From the NCBI GenBank assembly GCA_018969975.1, contig JAGWXI010000024.1, positions 1 through 32,468 of the forward strand: 32,468 nucleotides of DNA, in the 5' to 3' direction. Origin of the DNA: Burkholderiales bacterium (GTDB taxonomy: Bacteria > Pseudomonadota > Gammaproteobacteria > Burkholderiales > Burkholderiaceae_C). This document shows positions 17,121-25,112 of the stretch, one piece after another. Made by a program: the position numbers and the translations under genes. Positions within the stretch are counted from its first letter, which is position 1. Each line of letters begins with the position of its first letter. The notes below the pieces were generated by a model. The model saw only the letters and a list, made by a program, of their open reading frames with translations. It made no database searches and was not told the origin of the DNA.

Positions 17121-18056
17121 TCATGAAGGATTTCCAGTTACAGATAATTTCTTTTCTTCTTCAATTTGTGCTGCTATTGCAGCAACTTGGTCATCCGACA
17201 TGCCAAGCCTTGCTTGCATCATTTTTAGTTGCGCCTGTTCTTCTTCAGTGACAACTCCGTCAGATAGAACAGCACGTACTTCCATTTCATACAACGCTTG
17301 ACGACGCTCAACTTGCGCGGTGTATGCAGTAGAGACAACACCAGTCAAAATTGCAGCGAGGGCAATAGACAAAATTTGCGTGAAGATGACCAAAATAGTG
17401 CCAACAAAAGTGACAGGATCAACATTGCCCCAGCCTGCAACGATAGTGATGACAAACCAATGCATCGCTGCAGGGATAGAAGGAAAGACTTCAGGTTGCT
17501 TGTGCCCTTCAATAATGTAGATCAGCGAAGAAAAAAGCAAACAACTAATGAAAAGCAAAAAAACAGCAGAAGAGAAAGAGTCACGCTCAGCTTTGACAGC
17601 AGCAACCATGTCATCAAAAGCACTGTTGTAGCGGGAGAGTTTAAAAATACGAAGCAACCGGAACATGCGCAGAACTCGTAAATCTGCCCCGGGGAAAATC
17701 AATTGCAAATAAAAAGGAACCGTGCTGACGAAATCAATAATGCCGTAGAAGCTGAATAAATATTCTTTTCGGCCCTTCCATTCAGTTCCGTCTTCATGAC
17801 CTAAATATTTCTCTCCGTAAGACCAAACACGTAGAACAAATTCGATAGAGAAAACAGCAACGCTGAATAGATCGAAGGCATGAAATTGCGCTTCATAGGC
17901 ATCATGAATTTCAGGAACAGACTCCAAAATAATGCCAATCACATTAGCAACTACCAGCAAGGCAACAAATACCTCTACAAAGTGGCTGTATTTATCAGGG
18001 ACTGCACCGTCCATGATTTCATAGGCACGGCGGCGCACACTTTTATGAGGGGTCAT
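17121..18056 (-). CDS. Voltage-gated ion channel paralogue with degenerate filter (VAGWGN)
   Basis: This 311-residue inner-membrane protein has the six-helix ion_trans architecture: S1-S3 at about 25-120, an S4 voltage sensor with Arg/Lys every third residue (127, 130, 133, 136, 139, 142), S5 at about 160-182, a pore loop and S6 at about 218-245. The pore reads WFVITIVAGWGNVDPVT: V206-A207-G208-W209-G210-N211 stands where a K+ channel has TVGYGD. The first Thr, the Val, the Tyr and the Asp are thus all changed, and the pore helix is one residue shorter than in the 548-residue neighbour. A C-terminal module with SDGVVTEEE (about 265-273) is shared with both neighbours. The gene follows the 303-residue paralogue by 6 bases. 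Ion selectivity is unclear; it may be non-selective or an auxiliary subunit. Confidence 0.85.
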   Translation of the reverse strand: MTPHKSVRRRAYEIMDGAVPDKYSHFVEVFVALLVVANVIGIILESVPEIHDAYEAQFHAFDLFSVAVFSIEFVLRVWSYGEKYLGHEDGTEWKGRKEYLFSFYGIIDFVSTVPFYLQLIFPGADLRVLRMFRLLRIFKLSRYNSAFDDMVAAVKAERDSFSSAVFLLFISCLLFSSLIYIIEGHKQPEVFPSIPAAMHWFVITIVAGWGNVDPVTFVGTILVIFTQILSIALAAILTGVVSTAYTAQVERRQALYEMEVRAVLSDGVVTEEEQAQLKMMQARLGMSDDQVAAIAAQIEEEKKLSVTGNPS

Positions 18057-18062
18057 GAACTG

Positions 18063-18974
18063 TTAACCCTTCATAACTGTTTTGTTTTTTGCGCGCTGCA
18101 ACATCGCATCAACCTGAACGTCTGTGAGGCGGTAGTGGGCTTGAAGACGTTTGAGCGTTTCGTTTTCTTCTTCTGAGACCACGCCATCAGAAAAAATCTC
18201 GCGAATCTGGGCTTCAAATGCTGCTTTTTTACGTGCAACTTGGTTTGAGAATGCGGACGCCACGATGCCGGTCATGATGGCAGCCATACACACACCAAGA
18301 AACCCGGTAATAAGTGCAATCATTTCACCAGCTTTGGTCATGGGTTCAACGTTTCCGTAACCCGAAGTGATAGTAATGATGGCCCAATAAATCGAATGGG
18401 GGATAGTTCCAAATGTTTCTGGCTGATCATGTCCTTCAGCAAAATGCATCAGCGAAGCAGAGACTATGGTGGCTATCGTGAGTAAAAAAACTGCAGAACC
18501 AAAGGCCTGACGCTCAGAATAGACAGCTTGGAAAAGGTCTTGCAAAGCAGTGTTGTATTTAGACAATTTCAAAATACGAAGCAGTCTAAGAACACGCAAA
18601 ATTCGCAAATCTAGATAAGGAAAAAACACATGCATGTAATAGGGCATGGTGGCAAAGAAATCTATCAAACCAAATGGACTAAAAATATATTGGCGACGTC
18701 CCTTCCAGCTACCGCCTTCAGATTTTGCATATTTAGAGCCCAGAGACCAAACGCGTGCGATGTATTCGGTTGTGAAAAACATCACACTCCAAAACTCTAG
18801 CTCATGGAAAAAATCTTTGTAGACAGCATGAATCTCAGGCACAGAATCTAGGATGACAGCAGAGCAGTTGACCAACACCACAATGGTGATGGCTAACTCA
18901 ACCCAGCGGCTTGCTGCGTGCTTGGGTGAACCATCCATGATCTCCATTAAGGAGTGTTTGAAACCAGAATTCAT
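18063..18974 (-). CDS. Voltage-gated ion channel paralogue with TSGYGN filter
   Basis: The 303-residue protein is a paralogue of the next gene downstream, with the same six-helix layout: S1 about 24-45, an S4 sensor with basic residues at 124, 127, 130, 133, 136 and 139, S5 about 158-180, a pore loop, and S6 about 214-240. The filter is T203-S204-G205-Y206-G207-N208, so relative to TVGYGD the Val is Ser and the Asp is Asn. GYG is kept, so K+ permeation is plausible but selectivity may be reduced. The C-terminal SDGVVSEEE module (about 262-270) is shared. Its ATG has a weak ribosome binding site, and a terminator separates it from the 548-residue channel gene. The short gap at 18975-19021 must therefore contain its promoter unless there is read-through. 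Confidence 0.85.
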   Translation of the reverse strand: MNSGFKHSLMEIMDGSPKHAASRWVELAITIVVLVNCSAVILDSVPEIHAVYKDFFHELEFWSVMFFTTEYIARVWSLGSKYAKSEGGSWKGRRQYIFSPFGLIDFFATMPYYMHVFFPYLDLRILRVLRLLRILKLSKYNTALQDLFQAVYSERQAFGSAVFLLTIATIVSASLMHFAEGHDQPETFGTIPHSIYWAIITITSGYGNVEPMTKAGEMIALITGFLGVCMAAIMTGIVASAFSNQVARKKAAFEAQIREIFSDGVVSEEENETLKRLQAHYRLTDVQVDAMLQRAKNKTVMKG

Positions 18975-19021
18975 TGTTTAAGCAAATCAAAATATGCTGG
19001 GGCACTGACTTAAAAGAAGAT

Positions 19022-19043
19022 GCCACCTATTTTGGTAGGTGGC
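19022..19043 (-). terminator. Terminator after the two-sensor channel gene
   Basis: The stem gccaccta/taggtggc with a 6-base loop is followed on the minus strand by a T-rich stretch (atcttctttta). It lies 28 bases past the stop of the 548-residue channel gene and separates it from the next channel gene. Confidence 0.6.
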
Positions 19044-19071
19044 GTGTCACTGGAGAAAAATCGGCGGCAGA

Positions 19072-20718
19072 TTAAGAAGATTTGTTTTGAATCTTGTGCC
19101 ACAAATCTAGTTCGTACTCTGACAAATGGTGTCTGTCAGCAGCGAACCTTTCAAACGCAGTACGGTCGGTGTGAACACCGAGTTGACGTATTTGGCCAAG
19201 CAAAGCTTTGAAATGCTCCACCGCGAGTTCTGGTTTTTCAGCAATTTTGTGGACAGGCCACGGATTGCGCTCTTCCAGCTCATGCTCTTTGATGACGGTT
19301 TCAATCAATGCATTGACCTCTTCGATGGTGAGGTGAAGTCGCTTGGCCTCTCTGCGGATGATTAAGGCCTCTTCTTCGTCAATATGACCATCTTTCAAGA
19401 TGGCAAACAAGTTGGCTTTCAGCGCATCACGTTCTTTGGCAAGTTCATCGCTAAATGCCGAGGCCAGCAAAGCAGCAGGTATGGCAAAAATACCAATTCC
19501 CACCAACGCCATGATGGTTGTCATAGCACGGCCAATCGGTGTGACTGGCGAAATATCTCCATATCCGACGGAGGCGAGTGTGATCACTGCCCAGTAAATG
19601 GAGTTGGGAATATTGTCAAACTTCTCAGCCTGCGCTTCATGTTCAAACAAATAACCCAAACTTGCTGTAAGCACAACTAACAACATCATGATGAATGCTG
19701 CAGAGCTGATCATGGGCCACTCGCGCTTGATCACTTTGAAGAGAGTGAGTGTTGCGTCATTGCCGCGGGTGAGTTTGAGCAATCGTGCCAAACGGAAAAC
19801 TCGTAAGAACCGTAAATCAATCAGGTGATGCAGGAAAACTTCTAAGAAAAACGGCAATATGGCAAGAAAGTCAATAAATGTAGAAGGTGTCTTGGCTTGC
19901 TTAAAGCGTCCCATGAAGGAGCCTTTGAATCCTGGTTCTTCAACGCAGGAGTAGATTCGCATGGTGTATTCGATCGTGAAAATGCCCACGGCCACAGCAT
20001 CTAGAACCACAAATTGCATGTTAAATATGTAGGAAATGCTGTGAACAGATTCCAAAATTACAGACAAAACGGATAGCAAAACCCAAACAGCGATGAACAC
20101 CTCAAAAATGACCTGAGCGGTTCCTCCATAAGGACTTGGGAAAACCAAGGCATGTACTTTTTGGCGGAAAGTGCGTCCCTTGTTGAGTTCTTTGAATTCT
20201 GCAATCGCTGGAATGATGATGCGAAAGAGTTTGAGGATCCGCAATAACCGCAAGAATCGCAACACACGCAAGTCAAGATCGACGCCTAAGAGTTTGAGGT
20301 AGAAGGGCGCAATAGCCAAAAAGTCAATGATGGCGAAAGGACTTCTTAAAAAGGCTAAGCGCGAATGATTGCGTGTTTTAAATTCTTCGTCTTCTGGTGC
20401 CAAGTAAAGACGTAAGACAAATTCAATGGTGAAAACAACCACAGAAAAAATATCAAAAATCTCAAACCAAAGTTGATGGGGTTCGTATACAGCAGGTACG
20501 TGTTCGAAAATTAAAGAGAACAAGTTGGCAATGATCAGCAAACTGATCCACTTGTCCAAAGATTTTTGATAATTACCAGGAATATTGGGGTCTAAAAGCC
20601 AAGCGTATAGCCACTTGCGCATTGGCAAGTCGGATGGAATGTTGGCTTCTTGCTCTTTATGTCCAAGCAGTGCGTGAACGTCTAGATTTTTTAAGAATTG
20701 GTCTTTAGAACTTGTCAT
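19072..20718 (-). CDS. K+ channel with two voltage-sensor domains and one pore
   Basis: The 548-residue membrane protein carries an extra sensor domain before a complete channel. Residues about 53-170 form a first S1-S4 unit whose S4 reads DLRVLRFLRLLRILKLFR. It is followed not by a pore but by a linker (about 171-198) and a second S1-S4 unit (about 200-318, S4 DLRFLRVFRLARLLKLTR). Then come S5 (about 336-358), the pore TLASVGYGD (380-388) and S6 (about 400-422). The filter is the usual K+ type with Ser in place of the first Thr. The C-terminal region has a KDGHIDEEE module (about 442-450) shared with the two short channels, plus a helical tail of about 90 residues. A good ribosome binding site (gaggtg) precedes the ATG. 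The gene follows the Cys-containing membrane-anchored protein by 8 bases. Confidence 0.88.
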   Translation of the reverse strand: MTSSKDQFLKNLDVHALLGHKEQEANIPSDLPMRKWLYAWLLDPNIPGNYQKSLDKWISLLIIANLFSLIFEHVPAVYEPHQLWFEIFDIFSVVVFTIEFVLRLYLAPEDEEFKTRNHSRLAFLRSPFAIIDFLAIAPFYLKLLGVDLDLRVLRFLRLLRILKLFRIIIPAIAEFKELNKGRTFRQKVHALVFPSPYGGTAQVIFEVFIAVWVLLSVLSVILESVHSISYIFNMQFVVLDAVAVGIFTIEYTMRIYSCVEEPGFKGSFMGRFKQAKTPSTFIDFLAILPFFLEVFLHHLIDLRFLRVFRLARLLKLTRGNDATLTLFKVIKREWPMISSAAFIMMLLVVLTASLGYLFEHEAQAEKFDNIPNSIYWAVITLASVGYGDISPVTPIGRAMTTIMALVGIGIFAIPAALLASAFSDELAKERDALKANLFAILKDGHIDEEEALIIRREAKRLHLTIEEVNALIETVIKEHELEERNPWPVHKIAEKPELAVEHFKALLGQIRQLGVHTDRTAFERFAADRHHLSEYELDLWHKIQNKSS

Positions 20719-20726
20719 GAAACACC

Positions 20727-21302
20727 TCAGAATTCGAATTCAGCAACTTTGACAGCGTAACCGCCCTTATCGCACACCGATATGCGCAACTGCATTTTGT
20801 AATCGATAGGGTCTGTTTCTACCAATTGGGTTCCTACAAAAGGAATAGCAGATCCGGGGGGGGTTGGCATGAGGTCTTCTAAAACAATAGCGCCCATGAT
20901 GGTTCGATCGGTTGGGATGCACTTTTCAACAAAATGCGGCGGCTTATTGAAGAAGGCGTTGTTTTGGTTTTTGAGTTCTGTATTTTTCAAAATGTAGTCT
21001 AGGCAAGCACCCCATGTGCCTAGAACGGGGCCTTCCGTTTTGGCTGCTTCACTAGAGGGCTTGACGCCGCCTTTGCAGGCCTCGATTTTGTAATCTGCTT
21101 CAAAACGCGTAGTGCCTTGTTCGGTGAGCCATGCAACCCAGTCCTCACCGTTAGATTTGGCGACCTCGGTTTTTTTGCCCTCGGTAAAGTTCAAGACGCC
21201 TAACCAAGTAACCGCCACAACAATAAGTGCCATGAACAGCAAAAAACTGTAGCTAACGCCTACGTCAACTTCGGGGTGGTGGTGGGTATTTGATGATTCC
21301 AT
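20727..21302 (-). CDS. Membrane-anchored protein of unknown function with four cysteines
   Basis: I do not recognise a family. The 191-residue protein has a short His-rich cytoplasmic start (SSNTHHHPEVD), one membrane helix at about 17-37 (YSFLLFMALIVVAVTWLGVL), and then a soluble domain predicted to face the periplasm. The domain has four cysteines at 76, 100, 128 and 177, enough for two disulfides, and a beta-rich end (MQLRISVCDKGGYAVKVAEF). The gene is 8 bases upstream of the two-sensor K+ channel gene and shares its promoter, so it may be a channel-associated envelope protein. That is inference from position only. Confidence 0.65.
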   Translation of the reverse strand: MESSNTHHHPEVDVGVSYSFLLFMALIVVAVTWLGVLNFTEGKKTEVAKSNGEDWVAWLTEQGTTRFEADYKIEACKGGVKPSSEAAKTEGPVLGTWGACLDYILKNTELKNQNNAFFNKPPHFVEKCIPTDRTIMGAIVLEDLMPTPPGSAIPFVGTQLVETDPIDYKMQLRISVCDKGGYAVKVAEFEF

Positions 21303-21330
21303 AATATTTAAGCAGTTATAAGTGGAAAAG

Positions 21331-21363
21331 TGACTTTATAACAAAAGCAATAAAGTCATTCAA
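21331..21363 (-). promoter_or_regulatory. Candidate sigma-70 promoter overlapping a dyad, upstream of the membrane-protein/channel unit
   Basis: On the minus strand TTGAAT (21363-21358) and TATAAA (21340-21335) are separated by exactly 17 bases, a good sigma-70 match, ending about 33 bases before the start of the 191-residue protein. The same stretch is an 8-bp inverted repeat (tgacttta/taaagtca, 21331-21338 with 21351-21358). The dyad could be an operator over the promoter or the terminator stem of the ABC importer genes that end at 21386. Confidence 0.45.
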
Positions 21364-21385
21364 AAAGAGCAAAGATGATAGCGGA

Positions 21386-22150
21386 TTAGTTTTGCGAGCT
21401 TCTGTGCGCCCAAGCCGTAGTATGTTTTTCGATATAGCTAAAAAGTTCGTACATCACCATGGCCATAGCACCAACCACTACTAATCCAGCAAAAGCCAAG
21501 CCCATTTGCATGGCAGAGCCTGCAGAAATCAGTAAATACCCGATGCCTTCGTTCGCGGCAGTCATTTCAGACACGGTAGTGCCGACAAAAGCCAACGTGA
21601 TTGCCACTTTCAGCGAGCCATAAAAGTAAGGCATGGAGCGGGGCAAGCCGACTTTCACCAAAACATCCCAACGTTTGGCCCCCAAAACGCGCAGCACGTC
21701 TTCCAATTCGGGCTCTAGCGTGGCCAAGCCCGTGGCGATGTTCACCATGATGGGGAAAAAGCTGATCAAAAACGCGGTCAAGATGGCTGGGCCAACGCCA
21801 ATGCCAAACCACACCACCAAAATAGGCACAAAGGCCGCTTTGGGCAAGGCATTAAAACCGGTCATCAATGGGTAAACCGCTGCATAGGCCAAGCGTGAAC
21901 TGCCGATCACAAAACCCAGCAGCACGCCAACGACGATAGCAATACCAAAGCCCGCCATGGTCACCCAAAAAGTGCGCCAGGCGTGTGCGGCAATCACATC
22001 GCGGAACTCCACCATTTGCTGCCAAATGCGCAAGGGGCTCGGGAAAATAAATTCTGAGACAGAAAAGGCGCTACAAACAAGTTGCCAAATAGCGATAGTG
22101 AGGACTAACAAGCCCCAAGGGGCGTAACGTTCTAATTGTTTTTGACTCAT
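21386..22150 (-). CDS. ABC importer permease, NitT/TauT (SsuC-like) family
   Basis: The 254-residue inner-membrane protein has about six hydrophobic helices, and the coupling loop that docks on the ATPase is seen in TLEPELEDVLRVLGAKRWD (the EAA-type motif region), followed by the SLKVAITLAFVGTTVSEM stretch typical of SsuC/TauC permeases. Its start overlaps the stop of the ATPase gene by ATGA (22147-22150). It forms, with the ATPase and the binding protein, a complete high-affinity importer of the nitrate/sulfonate/taurine/pyrimidine-precursor class. The substrate cannot be read from the sequence. Confidence 0.9.
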   Translation of the reverse strand: MSQKQLERYAPWGLLVLTIAIWQLVCSAFSVSEFIFPSPLRIWQQMVEFRDVIAAHAWRTFWVTMAGFGIAIVVGVLLGFVIGSSRLAYAAVYPLMTGFNALPKAAFVPILVVWFGIGVGPAILTAFLISFFPIMVNIATGLATLEPELEDVLRVLGAKRWDVLVKVGLPRSMPYFYGSLKVAITLAFVGTTVSEMTAANEGIGYLLISAGSAMQMGLAFAGLVVVGAMAMVMYELFSYIEKHTTAWAHRSSQN

Positions 22151-22956
22151 GATTTTCTGATCGCCCCAATGTGGCTGCGCAGCTCGTGCACGATGTCGGT
22201 GAAGGCCGGTGTGTAAGTGACTTCGAGGTCACGCGGACGCGGTAAATCGATATGCCGCTTGACAACAAAGCGCCCTGGGCTTTTGCTCATCACGTACACG
22301 GTATCCGCCAAAAACACAGATTCGCGCAAGTCGTGGGTTACCAAAATCACATTGAACTTTTGCTCTGTCCATAAATCGCGCAAGGTGCACCAAAGTTCTT
22401 CACGTGTGAAGGCATCAAGCGCACCAAAAGGCTCATCTAACAAAAGCATCTTGGGTTCATGGATGAGCGCGCGGCAAATGCTGGCGCGTTGTTGCATGCC
22501 GCCAGAGAGTTCCCATGGAAATTTACGCTCGTATCCGCCTAAGCCGACGGTTTGCAAGAGTTTGATAGCGCGCGCTTCAAACTCATCTTTGCGCGCTTTG
22601 AACTGCGCGCGGAAGGGCTCCACAATTTCAAGCGGTAACAAAACGTTGTCGAGTGTGGTGCGCCAAGGCAGAAGCGAAGGCGCTTGGAACGCCATACCGC
22701 TGATCTTGAGCGGCCCTGTGACGGGCTGGTTGTCTACAAAAATTTCACCACGGCTGGGTTTTTTCAAACCCGTGGTGAGTTTCATAAAAGTGGACTTGCC
22801 GCAACCTGAAGGCCCCACGATGGCAATGAACTCGCCTTGTTTGACCTGCAAGTTGATGTCCTCTACAGCGAAGTGGTCCTTCGCTAAGAGTTCATCGTTG
22901 TAGGCCAGCCATACATTTTGGAAGTCGACAAAGTTGTCAGCAGTTTCAGTCATCAA
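22147..22956 (-). CDS. ABC importer ATPase, NitT/TauT (SsuB-like) family
   Basis: The 269-residue cytoplasmic ATPase has all ABC motifs: Walker A GPSGCGKSTFMK (about 49-60), Q-loop MAFQAPSLLPWR, signature LSGGMQQRASICRAL, Walker B MLLLDEPFGALDAF and the switch His in ILVTHDLRESV. The LLPW and DEPFGALDA forms are typical of the SsuB/TauB/NrtD group. It lies 12 bases after the binding-protein gene and overlaps the permease gene by 4 bases. Confidence 0.93.
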   Translation of the reverse strand: MMTETADNFVDFQNVWLAYNDELLAKDHFAVEDINLQVKQGEFIAIVGPSGCGKSTFMKLTTGLKKPSRGEIFVDNQPVTGPLKISGMAFQAPSLLPWRTTLDNVLLPLEIVEPFRAQFKARKDEFEARAIKLLQTVGLGGYERKFPWELSGGMQQRASICRALIHEPKMLLLDEPFGALDAFTREELWCTLRDLWTEQKFNVILVTHDLRESVFLADTVYVMSKSPGRFVVKRHIDLPRPRDLEVTYTPAFTDIVHELRSHIGAIRKS

Positions 22957-22968
22957 GTAGCCGTTGGT

Positions 22969-24015
22969 TTATTTTTTGGCGGCTGCTTTAGGTGCAGGCA
23001 AAACGTCGAGCTCTTTGGCAGTTGGCAAGAAAGATCCGTTCCAAATATCGTCTGCTTTGACGCGGGTTTTGGTGTTGAAAGCGTCAGAGACTTGCGAAGC
23101 CATCAAAGACAACCGAGGGCCTTTGATCTGACCAAAACCCTCGGCACGCGCGTCTGAACTATTGATAACAGTGTCAATTGCGAGCTTCAAGCGGCGGGTC
23201 TCGAGCTCGACGTTGATGATGCCGTCGCGCGCTTTGACAGACTCAATCGCAACTGCGGGGTCTTTGATGACATCTTTGACGCCCCTTGCAAACGCACTCA
23301 AGAAAGCTTTCACAGCGGCGGGGTTTTCTTTAATGATTTTGGGGGTTGCGATGATCGCGTTGCCATACAACTTCACGCCAAAATCTGGGTATTGCATAAC
23401 AACTACGTCTTCTGCTTTGACGCCACGCGCTTCGATATTGAGCAAAGATGTGAAGGTAAAGCCTGTAATGGCATCCACATCGCCACGCACCAACATGGTT
23501 TCGCGCAGAGGGGGGTCCATTGCAGTCCAGTTGACGTTGCCAATCTCGTTGGCCTTGGCAAAGATGGGAAATGCACGGCGGCCTGCGTCAAAGACGGGGG
23601 CGCCTAACTTTTTGCCAACCAAGTCGCCTGGGGTTTTGATACCAGACTTTTTCAAAGCCATGACGGAGGCGGGTGTGTTGTTGTAGACCATCATTACCGC
23701 TACAGGCTTGTTAGGCGCGTCGGGGTTGTTGGCATGAAATTCCATCAAGGCTGCCAAGTCGGCAAAGCCCAAGTCGTATGAACCAGAAGCTACACGGGTG
23801 ACCGCGCCGCCTGATCCGTTGCCAGCGTCTACGGTAACGTCTAACTTGGCATCTTTGAAATACCCTTTAGCCGCAGGCACGAGGAACAAGGCGGAAGGGC
23901 CCTCAAATCGCCAGTCCAACTGGAATTTGATGGGGGTGGTCTGGGCTGAGGCAAGTCCAATTGAGGTGGTAAACGCCAAAACAATGGCGGATTTCATAAA
24001 AGAGCGCTTGATCAT
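22969..24015 (-). CDS. ABC importer periplasmic binding protein, NMT1/SsuA-like
   Basis: The 348-residue protein has a signal peptide (MIKRSFMKSAIVLAF... ending ASA-Q, cleavage about residue 24). The mature part is of the NMT1/THI5-like type used by NitT/TauT importers: IKFQLDWRFEGPSALFLVPA, then AKGYFKDAKLDVTVDAGNGS, then DLGFADLAALMEFHA. A DWRFEGP-type opening is common among Burkholderiales binding proteins of uncertain substrate. The ATG at 24015 has a good ribosome binding site (aggag); a second Met at residue 7 is less likely. It is the first gene of the importer unit and is divergent from uronate dehydrogenase, so the two units may share control, but this is not shown. Confidence 0.9.
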   Translation of the reverse strand: MIKRSFMKSAIVLAFTTSIGLASAQTTPIKFQLDWRFEGPSALFLVPAAKGYFKDAKLDVTVDAGNGSGGAVTRVASGSYDLGFADLAALMEFHANNPDAPNKPVAVMMVYNNTPASVMALKKSGIKTPGDLVGKKLGAPVFDAGRRAFPIFAKANEIGNVNWTAMDPPLRETMLVRGDVDAITGFTFTSLLNIEARGVKAEDVVVMQYPDFGVKLYGNAIIATPKIIKENPAAVKAFLSAFARGVKDVIKDPAVAIESVKARDGIINVELETRRLKLAIDTVINSSDARAEGFGQIKGPRLSLMASQVSDAFNTKTRVKADDIWNGSFLPTAKELDVLPAPKAAAKK

Positions 24016-24127
24016 GGGATCTCCTAGTGCTGGTGCGGGGTTTTAAAAAAAATGTACTTGCAATTAAAGTGCCCAGACGGATACCTTTTTTTGCACTAAC
24101 TAAGAGCCAAATTGTGCTCGACTTTGG

Positions 24128-24139
24128 TTTGTATACAAA
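24128..24139. promoter_or_regulatory. Palindromic operator candidate, GntR/FadR type
   Basis: The perfect 12-bp palindrome TTTGTATACAAA sits in the 274-base gap between the ABC importer and uronate dehydrogenase. TNGTAC/TNGTATACNA-like palindromes are known targets of FadR-subfamily GntR regulators, several of which control sugar-acid genes. No GntR gene is in the window. The rest of the gap (24016-24289) shows only a weak ggcaga/tctgcc inverted repeat at 24240-24270 and no clear promoter. Confidence 0.5.
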
Positions 24140-24289
24140 AAGGGTTTACACCAAAGTGGTGCCCAAGCCCTAATCAAGTGCAATCTGCTGGGCATCGATT
24201 CGCTTGGTATTGACCCCCATAGGGTTTCATCATACGAATGGCAGAATACTTTTTCGTAAACCCCTCTGCCAACCCGTTTCTGCTCTTCT

Positions 24290-25102
24290 ATGACAACTAC
24301 CCCATCACCTTTGTATCCTCGTTTGTTGCTAACGGGTGCCGCTGGCAGCCTTGGCCGTGTTTTGCGCCCGCGACTCAAAGCGCACTGCCAAACCTTGCGT
24401 GTAAGCGATATTTCTGCGCTGGAGCCAGCGCAAGCTGGTGAAGAGGTCGTGCCCACAGCCTTGCAAGATGCACAAGCGGTGGACAAATTGCTGGTTGGAG
24501 TCGACGGCGTAGTGCATCTAGGCGGAGTCTCTGTTGAACGCCCATTTGACGAAATATTGCCAGCCAACATCGTGGGTATGTACAACTTATATGAAGCCGC
24601 CCGCAAAAACGGTACGCGCCGAATCGTATTTGCAAGCTCCAACCACGTCACTGGTTTTTACAAGCAAAGCGAAACTATCAACCCCGCCATGCCAGTGCGA
24701 CCAGATGGCTACTATGGTTTGAGCAAGGCTTTTGGTGAAAACATCGCCCGTTTTTATTTCGATCGTTATGGCATGGAGACGGTTTGTTTGCGAATTGGCT
24801 CGTCCTATCCCGAACCCAAAGACCGTCGCATGCTTGCCACTTGGTTGAGTTACGACGACCTCGAGCGCTTGGTCGTCGCGAGTTTGAGTTCTCCCGTGGT
24901 GGGCTTTAGCGTGATCTATGGCATGTCTGACAACCCGGTGGTGTGGTGGGACAACGCCTTGGCCAAACATGTGGGGTATCACCCCCAAGACAGCTCGGCT
25001 GTTTTTAAAAACACTTTGGAGTCGCGCCAACTCTCGCTCGATTTGAACGATCCGGCAGTAATTTTCCAAGGCGGCGGCTTTGTAAAAAACGCCCCTATCT
25101 GA
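24290..25102 (+). CDS. udh: Uronate dehydrogenase (NAD+)
   Basis: The 270-residue short-chain dehydrogenase/reductase-type protein matches uronate dehydrogenase, which oxidises galacturonate or glucuronate to the aldarolactone with NAD+. Visible features are the Rossmann motif LLLTGAAGSLGRVLR (Gly16, Gly19, Gly22), VVHLGGVSVERPFDEIL, ASSNHVTGFY with the catalytic Ser, Tyr142 and Lys146 in YYGLSK, and the diagnostic CLRIGSSYPEPKDRRMLATW. The ribosome binding site before the ATG at 24290 is weak. The next gene, 10 bases downstream, is a lactonase-fold protein that could open the product, so the pair fits an oxidative uronate route. Related epimerases lack the EPKDRRMLATW stretch. Confidence 0.88.
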   Translation: MTTTPSPLYPRLLLTGAAGSLGRVLRPRLKAHCQTLRVSDISALEPAQAGEEVVPTALQDAQAVDKLLVGVDGVVHLGGVSVERPFDEILPANIVGMYNLYEAARKNGTRRIVFASSNHVTGFYKQSETINPAMPVRPDGYYGLSKAFGENIARFYFDRYGMETVCLRIGSSYPEPKDRRMLATWLSYDDLERLVVASLSSPVVGFSVIYGMSDNPVVWWDNALAKHVGYHPQDSSAVFKNTLESRQLSLDLNDPAVIFQGGGFVKNAPI

Positions 25103-25112
25103 GGTTTGCGCC

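Noticed and set aside
23162-23686. Plus-strand open frame of 174 codons opposite the ABC binding protein
   Set aside because: Antisense shadow of a clear NMT1-like gene.
24240-24270. ggcaga/tctgcc inverted repeat before udh as a riboswitch or attenuator
   Set aside because: Only a 6-bp stem with a 19-base loop, no known riboswitch core and no T-tract.
24100-24651. Minus-strand open frame of 183 codons opposite uronate dehydrogenase
   Set aside because: It is antisense to the well-matched udh gene, and its product has no recognisable domain and odd composition (Pro/Ser/Arg-rich).
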